Source: Streptococcus pseudopneumoniae
GTDB taxonomy: Bacteria > Bacillota > Bacilli > Lactobacillales > Streptococcaceae
NCBI RefSeq assembly: GCF_001073085.1
Contig: NZ_JVFV01000030.1
Span: forward strand, 1 to 64,000
Reading direction: 5' to 3'
Length of the DNA stretch: 64,000 bases
Shown here: piece after piece, positions 1 to 10,728 of the stretch
Layout of the letters: every line of letters starts with the position of its first letter
Position numbering within the stretch: position 1 is the stretch's first letter
The notes under the pieces: model-generated
Told to the model about the DNA's origin: nothing
The model's input: only the letters and a program-made list of their open reading frames with translations
Databases searched by the model: none
Position numbers and translations under genes: made by a program

Positions 1-800
1 CAGGTAGTATAACAGATGCATCACACGTTTTCCAAATCTCACGTAATACCATTTATGGCTGGTTAAAACTAAAAGAGAAAACAGGAGATCTAAACCATCA
101 AGTAAAAGGAACAAAACCAAGAAAAGTTGATAGAGATAGGCTTAAAACCTATCTTGCTGACAATCCAGATGCTTATTTGACTGAAATAGCTTCTGGATTT
201 GACTGTCATCCAACTACCATTCACTATGCTCTTAAAGCTATGAGGTTCACTCGAAAAAAAAGAACCACACCTACTATGAACAAGACCCAGAAAAAGTAGC
301 TTTATTTCTTAAACATTTTAATAGTTTAAAGAACCTAGCACCTGTTTATATTGATGAAACAGGATTCGATACTTATTTTTATCGAGAATATGGTCGCTCA
401 TTTAAAGATCAGTTAATAAGAGGTAAAGTATCTGGAAGAAGATATCAGAGGATTTCTTTGGTTGTTGGGCTAACAAATGGTGAGTTAATAGCTCCAATGA
501 CTTACGAAGAGATGATGACAAGCGAATTTTGGGAAGCTTGGTTTCAGAAGTTTCTCTTACCAACATTAAACAAACCATCGGTTATTAGTATGGATAATGC
601 AAGATTCCATAGAATGGGTAAGATAGAGCTCTTATGTGAAGAGTTTGGGCATAAACTTTTACCACTTCCTCCCTACTCACCTGAGTACAATCCTATTGAG
701 AAGAAATGGGCTCATATCAAAAAGCACCTCAAAAAGGTATTACCAAGTTGCAATACTTTTTACGAGTCTCTGTCGTCTTATTCTTGTTTCAATTGACTAT
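1..800 (+). mobile_element. IS630-family insertion sequence (IS630-Spn1-like), right part
   Basis: This is the right part of an IS630/Tc1-type insertion sequence whose left end lies before the window. It contains a two-frame transposase that resembles the IS630-Spn1 transposase of pneumococci, as I remember that sequence. The right boundary is approximate: the transposase stops at 796, and a pair of convergent terminators follows before vicX. I could not define the terminal repeat because only one end is visible. IS630 elements insert at TA, and a TA-rich stretch (ctatattttt) follows the stop codon. Confidence 0.8.
3..796 (+). CDS. IS630-type DDE transposase, two frames joined by -1 frameshift, 5' partial
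   Basis: The product is a cut-and-paste transposase. The first frame runs in from before the window and stops at 297-299. It carries the helix-turn-helix part (SRNTIYGWLKLKEKTG) and a second DNA-binding region (HPTTIHYALKAM). The second frame (-1) continues to the stop at 794-796 and carries the catalytic domain. All three acidic residues are visible: D in VYIDETGFD, D in SMDNARFHR and E in NPIEKKWAHIK. A run of eight A at 254-261, followed by G, lies in the overlap and is a typical slippery site. The two frames therefore probably make one protein by programmed -1 frameshifting and do not indicate a dead gene. Whether the missing left part is intact cannot be seen. Confidence 0.85.
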
Positions 801-820
801 ATTTTTGAAAAGAGAAAAAG

Positions 821-848
821 ACAAACGCTAAAAATGACGTTTGTCTTC
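821..848 (-). terminator. Terminator of the vicRKX operon
   Basis: A perfect 10-bp stem (AAGACAAACG / CGTTTGTCTT) with a 10-nt loop is followed on the minus strand by a T-rich run. It lies about 30 nt beyond the vicX stop, so it fits as the operon's intrinsic terminator. Confidence 0.75.
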
Positions 849-854
849 GTTCTG

Positions 855-878
855 AAGAAGGCTTTTGCCTTCTTTTTT
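855..878 (+). terminator. Terminator facing vicX (plus strand)
   Basis: The 8-bp stem AAGAAGGC / GCCTTCTT with a TTTT loop is followed by a T run on the plus strand. It would stop transcription coming from the IS element before it enters the vic operon antisense. Confidence 0.7.
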
Positions 879-1686
879 ATATATCAGTTAAAGGTGTCGC
901 AGTATCTGGCGAAGTATCATAAACTTGGAAGTCTACTCCTACTCCCAGATCTGCCTGGGTCAGCTGATTGACCATAGTCATATGAGCGAGTTCTTTGATA
1001 TTATTTTCCTTAGACAAATGGCCTAGGTAAATCTTCTTGGTACGATTACCTAGTGTACGAATCATGGCGTCTGCACCATCCTCGTTTGAGAGGTGACCAA
1101 GGTCAGATAGGATGCGTTGTTTGAGTCGCCATGCGTAAGATCCTGCTCGCAGAATTTCCACATCATGATTTGACTCGATCAGATAGCCATCTGCATTCTC
1201 GACAATGCCAGCCATACGGTCACTAACATAGCCCGTATCTGTCAGCATGACAAAGCTCTTGTCATCCTTCATAAAACGATAAAACTGTGGCGCGACTGCA
1301 TCATGACTCACACCAAAGCTCTCGATATCGATGTCACCAAAGGTTTTTGTTTTACCCATCTCGAAAATATGCTTTTGCGACGAGTCAACCTTACCGAGAT
1401 ACTTACTATTTTCCATAGCCTGCCAGGTTTTCTCATTTGCATAAAGATCCATGCCGTACTTGCGAGCCAGAACGCCCACGCCGTGGATATGATCTGAATG
1501 TTCATGCGTAATCAAGATAGCGTCTAAATCCTCTGGTTTACGATTGATTTCACTCAAAAGACTTGTAATTTTTTTGCCAGAGAGTCCCGCATCTACTAAA
1601 ATTTTCTTTTTGGGTGTTTCCAAGTAGAAAGAATTTCCACTGGAACCCGATGCTAAAATACTGTATTTAAAACCGATATCACTCAT
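877..1686 (-). CDS. vicX: VicX/WalJ (YycJ), metallo-beta-lactamase-fold hydrolase
   Basis: This 269-residue protein has the metallo-beta-lactamase fold. The metal-binding motif THEHSDH is at about residues 60-66, further metal-ligand regions are SHDAVAPQF and MLTDTG, and a late GHLS motif is present. Family members are called VicX, WalJ or YycJ. They are cytoplasmic, are cotranscribed with the essential VicRK (WalRK) system, and are thought to be a nuclease-like accessory linked to DNA or cell-wall control; the substrate is not settled. The gene follows vicK directly with one base between them, so translational coupling is likely. Length and start agree with the family. Confidence 0.93.
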   Translation of the reverse strand: MSDIGFKYSILASGSSGNSFYLETPKKKILVDAGLSGKKITSLLSEINRKPEDLDAILITHEHSDHIHGVGVLARKYGMDLYANEKTWQAMENSKYLGKVDSSQKHIFEMGKTKTFGDIDIESFGVSHDAVAPQFYRFMKDDKSFVMLTDTGYVSDRMAGIVENADGYLIESNHDVEILRAGSYAWRLKQRILSDLGHLSNEDGADAMIRTLGNRTKKIYLGHLSKENNIKELAHMTMVNQLTQADLGVGVDFQVYDTSPDTATPLTDI

Positions 1687-1687
1687 T

Positions 1688-3029
<1,342 letters not shown>

Positions 3030-3037
<8 letters not shown>

Positions 3038-3734
3038 TATTTCTCATGTAATATCCCACTCCACGACGAGTTAGGATGTATTCAGGTCTACTTGGTGTAT
3101 CTTCAATCTTCTCACGCAAGCGTCTAATGGTTACGTCTACTGTACGGACATCCCCAAAGTAGTCATAACCCCAAACAGTTTCAAGGAGGTGCTCACGGGT
3201 GATCACTTGACCAATATGTGACGCTAAATGATGTAAGAGTTCGAATTCGCGGTGGGTTAGATCTAACTCTTCACCATATTTCTTAGCCACGTAGGCATCT
3301 GGTAAAATCTCCAAATCGCCAATCTGCAGACTTTGTAATTTCGTTTCAGGTTCTTGGTTATCGACTGAAACAAGATCTGTACGACGGAGAAGAGCTTTAA
3401 CACGGGCCTGTAGTTCACGATTTGAAAATGGCTTGGTTACATAGTCATCCGCCCCAAGCTCAAGCCCGATAACCTTATCAAATTCACTATCCTTTGCTGA
3501 AAGCATGATAATGGGAACACTACTTGTCTTACGAATAGTTTTTGCGACCTCAAGTCCATCAATCTCTGGAAGCATCAAATCCAAGATAATAATATCTGGT
3601 TGCTCAGCTTCAAATTGTTCAAGAGCTTCACGACCATTAAAAGCAGTTACAACTTCATAACCTTCCTTGGTCATATTAAATTTTATAATATCTGAGATGG
3701 GTTTTTCATCATCTACAATTAGTATTTTTTTCAT
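3030..3734 (-). CDS. vicR: Response regulator VicR (WalR)
   Basis: VicR is an OmpR/PhoB-type response regulator and the DNA-binding output of the vicRK system. It regulates pcsB and other wall-hydrolase genes in streptococci and is essential in pneumococcus. The 234-residue protein has a receiver domain with the acidic pair DDE near the start, the phospho-acceptor Asp in [13 protein letters not shown], and the conserved Lys in DYVTKPF. The winged-helix domain contains [13 protein letters not shown] and [15 protein letters not shown]. It is the first gene of vicR-vicK-vicX. The order and overlaps match other mitis-group streptococci. Confidence 0.96.
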
Positions 3735-3757
3735 TTAGTCACCTTTTTCCTTATCTC

Positions 3758-3766
3758 ATTATACCA
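3758..3766 (-). promoter_or_regulatory. Promoter of vicRKX (extended -10)
   Basis: On the minus strand the sequence TGGTATAAT forms an extended -10 element about 25 nt before the vicR start codon. No convincing -35 box is present at the usual distance. Extended -10 promoters without a good -35 recur across this window. Confidence 0.65.
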
Positions 3767-3798
3767 AAAAAATGTAAAGAAGACACGAAAGACCGATA

Positions 3799-4962
3799 CT
3801 AGCAGCTTCTTTTCAAGTAGGCTTGCCAGATCTTTTGCTGAGGTTTGGCTATGGGATAATTGCTAAATTCTTCTGGACTTAACCAAAGGACTTCTCTATC
3901 AACATATTCCTGTGTCTTAGTAACTTGTCCTGCAATTATCTGGATATGCCATTTACGATGGCTAAAAACATGCTTGACCTCTTCAAAACGTAGATCTTGC
4001 CAATCAACTTCAAGGTCATAGTCCTGTTCAAAACTCTCCTGTGGAGATGGTCCCAGTTCTAGAATTGGCTCCGCTACTTGACTAAAAAGGTCCAGGTCCT
4101 GAGTCTGGTCTGAGAATTCATCAACTTCAATCAAGGGAAAATGCCAAAATCCAGCCAAGAGTTTTTCACTCTCATTCTTCTCTAATAGAAACTGACCCTG
4201 ACTATTTTGCACTACAAGAGCCTTTAGAAAAATAGGGATTGGCTTTTTCTTTGGAGCCTTAATGGGATAGCGATCCATGGTCCCATGTTGGTAAGCAGCA
4301 CTGAACTCCTTAACAGGACTCTCCTCCGGTCTTGGATTAACAGGAGCCTCAATATCTGAACCTAAATCCATCAAAGCCTGATTGAAATCACCTGGACGAT
4401 CAGGATCTATCAGAACTTCCATCATCGCTTGAAATATTTTTCGATTGCTAGGATTTCCAATATCATGATTGACTTCAAATAAACGTGCCAAAACGCGCAT
4501 GATATTGCCGTCTACTGCAGGCTGCGGAAGGTTAAAGGCAATACTAGAAATTGCACCAGCTGTATAAGGACCAATCCCTTTTAAGCTTGAAATACCTTCA
4601 TAAGTTGACGGAAACTTGCCTTCAAACTCACTCATAATCTGTTGAGCGGCTGTTTGCATATTGCGGACACGAGAATAATAGCCAAGTCCTTCCCAAGCTT
4701 TTAATAAGCGTTCCTCAGCTGCATTTGCTAAGCTTTCAACAGTTGGAAACCAGTCCAAAAAACGTTCATAATAGGGAATGACGGTATCAACTCGAGTCTG
4801 CTGCAACATAATTTCAGATACCCAGATATGATAAGGATTCTTGCTTCGTCTCCAGGGTAAATCACGCTTGTTTTCGTCATACCAGGCTAATAATTTTTGA
4901 CGGAAAGAGAAAATCTTGTCCTCTTCCCACATGGTCACACTATATTTCTCCAAATCTAACAT
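3799..4962 (-). CDS. mutY: Adenine DNA glycosylase MutY, lacking the Fe-S cluster cysteines
   Basis: MutY removes adenine mispaired with 8-oxoguanine, working with MutM (encoded at 35357-36181) and MutX (51771-52238). The catalytic Glu is in SEIMLQQTRVD, the helix-hairpin-helix is SLKGIGPYTAGAI, and the catalytic Asp is in PAVDGNIMRV. A C-terminal NUDIX-like recognition domain follows (from about residue 240). Canonical MutY has four Cys holding a 4Fe-4S cluster just after LMDLG. Here that stretch reads LMDLGSDIEAPVNPRPEESP, with none of the four. Cluster-less MutY is known from lactic acid bacteria. The ATG at 4962 lies six bases after the -10 box, so the mRNA may be leaderless. A later ATG (4932) lacks a good ribosome site. 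Confidence 0.93.
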   Translation of the reverse strand: MLDLEKYSVTMWEEDKIFSFRQKLLAWYDENKRDLPWRRSKNPYHIWVSEIMLQQTRVDTVIPYYERFLDWFPTVESLANAAEERLLKAWEGLGYYSRVRNMQTAAQQIMSEFEGKFPSTYEGISSLKGIGPYTAGAISSIAFNLPQPAVDGNIMRVLARLFEVNHDIGNPSNRKIFQAMMEVLIDPDRPGDFNQALMDLGSDIEAPVNPRPEESPVKEFSAAYQHGTMDRYPIKAPKKKPIPIFLKALVVQNSQGQFLLEKNESEKLLAGFWHFPLIEVDEFSDQTQDLDLFSQVAEPILELGPSPQESFEQDYDLEVDWQDLRFEEVKHVFSHRKWHIQIIAGQVTKTQEYVDREVLWLSPEEFSNYPIAKPQQKIWQAYLKRSC

Positions 4963-4968
4963 ATTTCT

Positions 4969-4997
4969 AGTATAGCATAAGCTTTAATGATACTCAA
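4969..4997 (-). promoter_or_regulatory. Promoter of mutY placed almost on the start codon
   Basis: On the minus strand TTGAGT and TATACT are separated by exactly 17 bases, with TGC before the -10 box. The -10 box ends six bases before the mutY ATG, so the predicted transcription start is at or next to the A of the ATG. Confidence 0.7.
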
Positions 4998-5100
4998 AAA
5001 TTCAAGATAGGGCTTGTTAAATCACTCTCTTATGCTCTGTTAGAATAATAGCAATTTAATCTTTCCAAACCAGCTGATTCTATCATTTTCCCTTCTTTTT

Positions 5101-5109
5101 TGATATAAT
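5101..5109 (+). promoter_or_regulatory. Promoter of pepX (extended -10)
   Basis: TGATATAAT is an extended -10 element about 30 nt before the pepX start. It is followed by a strong ribosome binding site (AGGAGG at 5129-5134). Confidence 0.65.
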
Positions 5110-5139
5110 AAATTTAATGATTCTTCAAAGGAGGCATCT

Positions 5140-7419
5140 ATGCGTTTTAATCAATTCAGTTACTATCCTGTAAGCCAGCAAGAAGCTTTACAGGAATTAT
5201 CCAACCTTGGGTTCAAGCTTGATCAATCAAATTCTGATAAAGAACAGTTTGAAGCTTTTGTTAGAACTTATTTTTTCAATTATAAAAATACGGATTATCC
5301 CCTCTCAACTTTAGCGGTTGACAAAGAAACTGATCTACTCACTTTCTTCAATTCTGATCGTGAATTAACTTCAGAAATTTTCTATACTGTTGCCTTTCAG
5401 TTGCTTGGTTTCAACTACTTAATAGACTTTGAAGATGGTCTAGCTTTTCATAAAGAAACGGCATTCCCTATTGTATACGGAGATTTGATTGACAATCTCT
5501 ATCAAGTCCTTAACACGCGCACTAAAAAAGGAAATACCTTGATTGATCAGCTAGTTAGTGATGGTCTTATCCCTGAGGACAATGATTACCACTACTTCAA
5601 TGGAAAGAGTTTGGCTACTTTCTCAACTAACAATGTTATTCGTGAAGTTGTTTATGTGGAAACTCGTATTGATTCTGATAATGATGGTCTACCTGATTTG
5701 GTCAAGGTTAGCATCATCCGTCCGACTGACAATGGCAAAATTCCAGCAGTCATGACTGCAAGTCCTTACCATCAAGGAACCAATGACAAAGCAAGCGATA
5801 AGGCTCTCTATAAGATGGAAGTCGAACTAGAAGTCAAGGAACCACATGAAATTACGTTAGAAAATCCAAACCTGGACTTGGTTGAACCTGTTGGGGATGC
5901 TGAACTTGTTTCTGAAGCTGAAGAAAAACTCACTCATATCAATAGCAGCTACACACTTAACGACTACTTCCTTCCAAGAGGATTTGCCAATATCTACGTA
6001 TCTGGTCTTGGTACAAAGGATTCTCAAGGTCAGATGACTAATGGTGACTACCGACAAGTTGAAGCCTATAAAAATGTCATTGATTGGCTCAATGGCCGTT
6101 GTCGTGCCTTTACAGACCATAGTCGTGAACGTCAAATCAAGGCTGACTGGTCCAACGGTAAGGTAGCAACTACTGGTCTTTCTTATCTAGGAACAATGTC
6201 AAATGGTCTTGCTACTACAGGAGTTGATGGTTTAGAGGTCATCATTGCTGAAGCCGGTATTTCTTCTTGGTACAACTATTACCGAGAAAATGGTCTGGTA
6301 ACAAGCCCTGGTGGCTATCCAGGGGAAGACTTCGATTCATTAGATGAATTAACTTATTCTCGTAATCTCTTAGCCGGTGACTATATCCGAGGAAACGAGG
6401 CTCATAAAGATTCTTTAGAAGAACTGAAGAAAAATCTAGACCGTAAAACTGGGGATTATAACCAATTCTGGCATGATAGAAACTACCTTCTTAATGCTGA
6501 AAAAGTTAAGGCTGAAGTTGTCTTTACCCACGGTTCACAAGACTGGAATGTAAAACCACTTCACGTCTATCAAATGTTCAATGCTCTTCCAAGTCATATT
6601 AATAAACACCTCTTTTACCATAACGGCGCCCATGTTTATATGAACAACTGGCAGTCTATTGATTTCCGTGAATCTATGAATGCCCTTTTGACACAGAAAT
6701 TATTGGGTCAAAACTCTGACTACCAACTTCCAAGAGTCGTTTGGCAAGACAATACTGCTCCTCAAACCTGGCTGTCACTTGAAGATTTTGGAAGTCAAAC
6801 TGACCATAAAACTTTCTCTTTAGGTACTGAGGAAGCTGTCATTGAAAATCATTACCAAGATTCTGACTTCGAACGATTTGGAAAGACTTACCAAACCTTT
6901 AACAATGAACTTTATCAAGGTAAGGTGAATCAGATTACCATTGATCTGCCAGTGACTGAAGATCTTCATATCAATGGTCGTGTTAAACTAAACCTTCGTC
7001 TCAAGTCAAGTACAAATAAAGGCTTACTATCTGCCCAACTTCTCGAACTTGGTCAAAAGAAATACCTACAACTGTATCCAGGAGTCTTGTCTGCTCGTAC
7101 GATTGATAATGGTCGTTACCACATGCTGGAAAATCTTTGCGAGCTACCATTTAGTCCAAATGCTCAGCGCGTCATCACCAAAGGCTATCTCAACCTTCAG
7201 AACCGTCATGATTTGCTGAAAATCGAAGAGATCAATCCAGATGAATGGATGGAGTTCCAATTTGAACTGCAACCAACTATTTACAAACTAAAAGAAGGCG
7301 ATACAGTACGTCTCGTTCTTTACACAACAGACTTTGAGATTACTGTACGTGACAATACAGACTATCACTTGACTGTAGACCTTGCACAGTCTAGTCTTGA
7401 AATTCCATTCCAAAAGTAG
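5140..7419 (+). CDS. pepX: X-prolyl dipeptidyl aminopeptidase PepX
   Basis: PepX is a cytoplasmic serine peptidase (family S15). It cleaves X-Pro dipeptides from the N-terminus of peptides and helps lactic streptococci use proline-rich peptides. The 759-residue length is normal. An N-terminal family-specific domain precedes the alpha/beta-hydrolase domain. The nucleophile Ser is in [13 protein letters not shown], the Asp in [13 protein letters not shown] and the His in [14 protein letters not shown]-terminal jelly-roll domain completes the protein. The gene stands alone: it diverges from mutY and converges on the obg cluster, with a shared terminator after it. Confidence 0.96.
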   Translation: MRFNQFSYYPVSQQEALQELSNLGFKLDQSNSDKEQFEAFVRTYFFNYKNTDYPLSTLAVDKETDLLTFFNSDRELTSEIFYTVAFQLLGFNYLIDFEDGLAFHKETAFPIVYGDLIDNLYQVLNTRTKKGNTLIDQLVSDGLIPEDNDYHYFNGKSLATFSTNNVIREVVYVETRIDSDNDGLPDLVKVSIIRPTDNGKIPAVMTASPYHQGTNDKASDKALYKMEVELEVKEPHEITLENPNLDLVEPVGDAELVSEAEEKLTHINSSYTLNDYFLPRGFANIYVSGLGTKDSQGQMTNGDYRQVEAYKNVIDWLNGRCRAFTDHSRERQIKADWSNGKVATTGLSYLGTMSNGLATTGVDGLEVIIAEAGISSWYNYYRENGLVTSPGGYPGEDFDSLDELTYSRNLLAGDYIRGNEAHKDSLEELKKNLDRKTGDYNQFWHDRNYLLNAEKVKAEVVFTHGSQDWNVKPLHVYQMFNALPSHINKHLFYHNGAHVYMNNWQSIDFRESMNALLTQKLLGQNSDYQLPRVVWQDNTAPQTWLSLEDFGSQTDHKTFSLGTEEAVIENHYQDSDFERFGKTYQTFNNELYQGKVNQITIDLPVTEDLHINGRVKLNLRLKSSTNKGLLSAQLLELGQKKYLQLYPGVLSARTIDNGRYHMLENLCELPFSPNAQRVITKGYLNLQNRHDLLKIEEINPDEWMEFQFELQPTIYKLKEGDTVRLVLYTTDFEITVRDNTDYHLTVDLAQSSLEIPFQK

Positions 7420-7432
7420 TTAGTAAACCAGA

Positions 7433-7461
7433 AAACCCGTGATGCCTATCATCACGGGTTT
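7433..7461. terminator. Bidirectional terminator between pepX and the obg-linked small gene
   Basis: An 11-bp perfect stem (AAACCCGTGAT / ATCACGGGTTT) with a 7-nt loop lies between two convergent genes. A/T-rich tracts flank both sides, so it can serve both strands. Confidence 0.8.
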
Positions 7462-7464
7462 ATT

Positions 7465-7629
7465 TTATGATTTGTTATTTTCAGCTTGCTTTTTAGTTCT
7501 TGCTAGTCTCAAAGCACGATTTGGATTGAGGCGATTAAATAATTCTTCTAACTTCTTCTCATTCCAGACGTCTGCTGCAGAAACAAAATTTCCATCAGCA
7601 TCTCGGAAAGATATCGGTTTATCTCCCAT
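7465..7629 (-). CDS. Small conserved hypothetical protein downstream of obg (54 aa)
   Basis: This short ORF starts at ATG 7629, ten bases after the obg stop, and ends just before the shared terminator. The protein begins MGDKPISFRDADGNFVSAAD and is followed by a charged helical region ending RLARTKKQAENNKS. It has no membrane segment. The ribosome site GGAGATAGCG lies in front of the ATG. I recognise it as a small protein that sits beside obg in mitis-group streptococci but know no function. Position and spacing suggest cotranscription with obg. Confidence 0.75.
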   Translation of the reverse strand: MGDKPISFRDADGNFVSAADVWNEKKLEELFNRLNPNRALRLARTKKQAENNKS

Positions 7630-7638
7630 CGCTATCTC

Positions 7639-8949
7639 CTAGTCCACAAATTCAAACTCAAACTTACCGATACGAACCAAATCTCCATCCTTGGCACCAC
7701 GAGCACGAAGAGCTTCATCAACTCCCATACCACGCAACTGACGAGCAAATTTCATAACAGACTCATCGCGGTCAAAGTTAGTCATGTTAAAGAGTTTGAT
7801 GAGTTTTTCACCTGAAAGTACCCAAGTTGCATCATCATCACGACTAATTTCAAATGGTTTTTCTTCTTCATCAAAGCCATAATAAACTTCTTCTTCCATT
7901 TCTGACTCATCATAAAGAAGAAATTCTGGTGTCTTATCAAGAAGTTCAGCCGTTGCGTCCAATAAAGGTGCTAAACCTTGTTTTGTCAAACCTGATATTG
8001 GGAAGATGGCTGGTAATTCCTCGAACTCATCAAAGTTAGCCGCCAATTTTTTCTTGAATTCTTCAAGGTTTTCTTTGCTTTCTGGCATATCCATCTTATT
8101 AGCAACAATAATTTGTGGACGCTCCATCAGACGAAGGTTGTAAGATTCTAACTCTTTGTTAATAGCTAGATAATCTTCGTAAGGATCACGTCCTTCACTA
8201 GCTGACATATCGATGATGTGAAGGATAACGCGAGTACGCTCAATATGGCGAAGGAATTGAGTTCCCAAGCCCACACCTTGACTTGCTCCTTCAATCAAAC
8301 CAGGAAGGTCTGCCACTGCAAAGGACTCACCTGATTGGGTACGGACCATACCAAGATTTGGAACGATTGTTGTAAAGTGGTAGGCACCAATTTTAGGTTT
8401 TGCAGAGGTAATTACGCTAAGCAGAGTTGATTTACCAACTGAAGGGAAGCCAACCAAACCAACATCCGCAAGGATTTTAAGTTCTAACTGTAATTCGCGC
8501 TCCTGACCAGGTTCTCCATTCTCAGAGATCTCTGGAGCAGGATTTTTTGGTGTCGCAAAACGGATATTCCCACGACCACCTCGACCACCGTGAGCAACGA
8601 TAAACTCTTGGCCGTGCTCGATCAAGTCAGTGATAACTTTTCCAGTTTCTGCATCACGCACAGTTGTACCTTGAGGTACTCGAACAATCAAGTCTTCCGC
8701 ACCACGTCCGTGCATTCCTTTGGTCATCCCTTTTTCACCCGATTGGGCTTTGAAATGACGATTGTAACGGAAGTCCATCAAGGTACGTAAACCTTCATCT
8801 ACAACAAAGACAACGTTACCACCACGACCTCCATCACCTCCCCATGGACCGCCATTAGGGACGTATTTTTCACGGCGAAAGGCAACCATCCCATCGCCAC
8901 CGTTTCCAGCCTTGACCTTGATCTTGGCTGTATCTAAAAACATACTCAT
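7639..8949 (-). CDS. obg: GTPase Obg (CgtA)
   Basis: Obg is an essential ribosome-associated GTPase acting in 50S subunit maturation and stress signalling. The 436-residue protein has the glycine-rich Obg fold (1-158), then the G domain with GFPSVGKST (G1), the switch Thr in [19 protein letters not shown] (G3) and NKMD (G4). An Obg C-terminal (OCT) domain ends in FEFEFVD. Two in-frame ATG codons (8949 and 8943) are candidates for the start; both give an intact Obg fold. A small gene follows at a 10-base gap. Confidence 0.96.
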   Translation of the reverse strand: MSMFLDTAKIKVKAGNGGDGMVAFRREKYVPNGGPWGGDGGRGGNVVFVVDEGLRTLMDFRYNRHFKAQSGEKGMTKGMHGRGAEDLIVRVPQGTTVRDAETGKVITDLIEHGQEFIVAHGGRGGRGNIRFATPKNPAPEISENGEPGQERELQLELKILADVGLVGFPSVGKSTLLSVITSAKPKIGAYHFTTIVPNLGMVRTQSGESFAVADLPGLIEGASQGVGLGTQFLRHIERTRVILHIIDMSASEGRDPYEDYLAINKELESYNLRLMERPQIIVANKMDMPESKENLEEFKKKLAANFDEFEELPAIFPISGLTKQGLAPLLDATAELLDKTPEFLLYDESEMEEEVYYGFDEEEKPFEISRDDDATWVLSGEKLIKLFNMTNFDRDESVMKFARQLRGMGVDEALRARGAKDGDLVRIGKFEFEFVD

Positions 8950-8965
8950 ATTCTTTTCTCACTCT

Positions 8966-8987
8966 AAAAAGGGCTGGGAAATCCCAG
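8966..8987 (-). terminator. Terminator between the DUF4044 gene and obg
   Basis: On the minus strand CTGGGA-TT-TCCCAG forms a short GC-rich hairpin followed by CCCTTTTT. It should end the transcript from the glycosyltransferase/PspC/DUF4044 genes before obg, so obg needs its own promoter or read-through. Confidence 0.65.
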
Positions 8988-9021
8988 TCACCAACTATTA
9001 CTTGCTAGAAAATCTAGCATT

Positions 9022-9156
9022 TTAAAATCTGCTAAATACACCGATAGCTGTAGCAAAGATACCTGCTAAGGTTACAAATAACATGATTAATACGACAAAC
9101 ATCGTTAGTTTTTCAAAGAAAGTTTTTTTACGTTTCCCATTATCACCAAATGCCAT
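9022..9156 (-). CDS. DUF4044-family small membrane protein (44 aa)
   Basis: The ORF starts at ATG 9156 behind AAAGGAG. It encodes a basic N-terminus (MAFGDNGKRKKTFFEKLT) followed by one hydrophobic membrane helix (about residues 18-40) ending GVFSRF. This arrangement and length match the DUF4044 family of small Firmicutes membrane proteins, whose function is unknown. It lies 29 bases after the PspC-type gene, which also encodes a small membrane protein, and ahead of a terminator. Confidence 0.8.
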   Translation of the reverse strand: MAFGDNGKRKKTFFEKLTMFVVLIMLFVTLAGIFATAIGVFSRF

Positions 9157-9185
9157 TTTTTCTCCTTTACTATAATACTCTAATC

Positions 9186-9377
9186 TTAATATTCATCAGA
9201 TACAGGAGCGATTGCCCACAAAATCAAGTAAGCAATAAGTCCAGCACCATAACAGAAAGCTAGAACTCCCCAAATCACACGTACGATTGTAGGGTCAATA
9301 TCAAAATAATTAGCTAAACCAGCGCATACACCACCGATTTTTTGATCTCTACCACTTCTCATAAATTTCTTTTTCAT
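9186..9377 (-). CDS. PspC-domain membrane protein (63 aa)
   Basis: This small protein is a stand-alone PspC (phage-shock-protein C) domain. A basic start (MKKKFMRSGRDQKIGGVCAG) leads into LANYFDIDPTIVRV and a hydrophobic helix of about 23 residues. The motif GGVCAGLANYF-D-DPT-VR is diagnostic of the domain. In other bacteria PspC domains take part in envelope-stress responses; in streptococci the role is not established. It lies 27 bases downstream of the glycolipid synthase, which points to a link with membrane homeostasis. Confidence 0.85.
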   Translation of the reverse strand: MKKKFMRSGRDQKIGGVCAGLANYFDIDPTIVRVIWGVLAFCYGAGLIAYLILWAIAPVSDEY

Positions 9378-9403
9378 TTTTTTATTTCCTTTCTTTGATT
9401 CGA

Positions 9404-10720
9404 TTAATCGTTCAAATATTTTCTTAAATGACTCAACTGTTTTCTAGAAGCTTTCAACATACGTCTTGAACCCTTGACCGGCATAGACACTGCTTGTTGT
9501 GGTATATAAAATACTGTCTTTAAAATGCGTTTCGTAACAGGTTCATCTGCAGTCAATTTCTTTTCAAAATTATTTGAAATAATAACATCTAGATAGAATT
9601 CATGTACTCTCTTAGCAAAATTCTCAGCTGAAATTTCATACAATTTTTCAGCCAAAAGTTTTTCATCCATCTTTGGAGTTGCAATTAAAGCTTCTAAAAT
9701 AGCCCCTGCTAGATCTCTCTCTTCATAATAAAGAGTTCCAAACATTTTATGATTGATGAGGTTATCAAGATAGGGATTTCCGTGAGCTATTACTGGAGTC
9801 TTACTTGCAAGACTTTCAAGATAGGTCAAGCCTTGCGTCTCACTAGTTGAAGCTGAAATGAAGAAGTCAGCAGCCTTATAGTAAAGTGCGGTTTCACTTG
9901 GGGCAATCATCCCTGTAAAAATAACAGAATCTTGAATCTGTAAATCTGATGCTTGTTCCTTGAGATTTTCCAGATAAGGACCATCTCCAGCTACGACTAA
10001 TTTAACATTTTGCTCTTCTTTTAGAACATCTGGAAGTGCTGCCAGAACAGCTTGAATGTTCTTCTCGTAAGAAACACGTGAAAGGCTAAGAAGCATCTTT
10101 TCATCTTTCTTAATGCCTAATTTATCACGTAAGTCTACGATATGTTCTGGTCCAATCTCAGGTCGTTCAAACTTGGCTAGCTCAATCCCTGTAGGAATAA
10201 CTCGTTTTTCTACTTTGACCTTATAATCTGATAGAAGGTCTCGCACAATTTCACTTGGACAAATCACTCCATCAACATCATGAAGGAAGCCTCTCACAAG
10301 GTACTTTACCATACCTGGACGAATCAACATCCCTTTAGCGATATAGTGAACATAATCCTCGTACTGGGTATGATAGGTATGAATGACTGGAATTTTCAAT
10401 TCACGCGCTATCCAAATCCCTAATAAACCAAGAGAAAACTCAGTCTGCGTATGAATAATATCCAGCTTGTATTGCTTAGCAATCTCAAGAGCTTTTGTAA
10501 ATCCACGATAGGCGAAACGTCGATCCTTAAAGGCAAAGAAAGGAACACTAGGGATACGGATAATCTGCCAGTCTTCATAACGATTAACATCCTTATCTGT
10601 TGTTGTAAAGATAAAGACGGCATGTCCTTGCTTTTCAAGTTCTGTTTTTAAGGTTCGAATACTGGTCGCAACACCCGAGACCTGCGGGAAATAAGTATCT
10701 GTAAATAAACCAATTCGCAT
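9404..10720 (-). CDS. Diacylglycerol glucosyltransferase (GT4), glycolipid synthesis
   Basis: This 438-residue GT-B glycosyltransferase is very similar in start (MRIGLFTDTYFPQVSGVATS) and length to the pneumococcal enzyme that adds glucose to diacylglycerol. The product is monoglucosyl-DAG, a membrane lipid and the acceptor for CpoA. The N-terminal Rossmann fold shows HTQTEFSLG and HTYHTQYEDY. The C-terminal half holds LSLSRVSYEKNIQ and the EX7E motif ETQGLTYLE used for nucleotide-sugar binding. A basic C-terminus (SRRMLKASRKQLSHLRKYL) fits peripheral membrane binding. It lies 8 bases after cpoA. The two enzymes act in sequence, this one first. Confidence 0.9.
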   Translation of the reverse strand: MRIGLFTDTYFPQVSGVATSIRTLKTELEKQGHAVFIFTTTDKDVNRYEDWQIIRIPSVPFFAFKDRRFAYRGFTKALEIAKQYKLDIIHTQTEFSLGLLGIWIARELKIPVIHTYHTQYEDYVHYIAKGMLIRPGMVKYLVRGFLHDVDGVICPSEIVRDLLSDYKVKVEKRVIPTGIELAKFERPEIGPEHIVDLRDKLGIKKDEKMLLSLSRVSYEKNIQAVLAALPDVLKEEQNVKLVVAGDGPYLENLKEQASDLQIQDSVIFTGMIAPSETALYYKAADFFISASTSETQGLTYLESLASKTPVIAHGNPYLDNLINHKMFGTLYYEERDLAGAILEALIATPKMDEKLLAEKLYEISAENFAKRVHEFYLDVIISNNFEKKLTADEPVTKRILKTVFYIPQQAVSMPVKGSRRMLKASRKQLSHLRKYLND

Positions 10721-10728
10721 ATACTACC

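Noticed and set aside
636..971. Plus-strand ORF running from inside the transposase into vicX.
   Set aside because: It is out of frame with the transposase, crosses both terminators and is antisense to the end of vicX.
4985..5000. GATACTCAAAAATTC near the mutY promoter looks like the edge of a BOX repeat.
   Set aside because: Only the first few bases match and no boxA, B or C body follows. The same bases form the -35 region of the mutY promoter.
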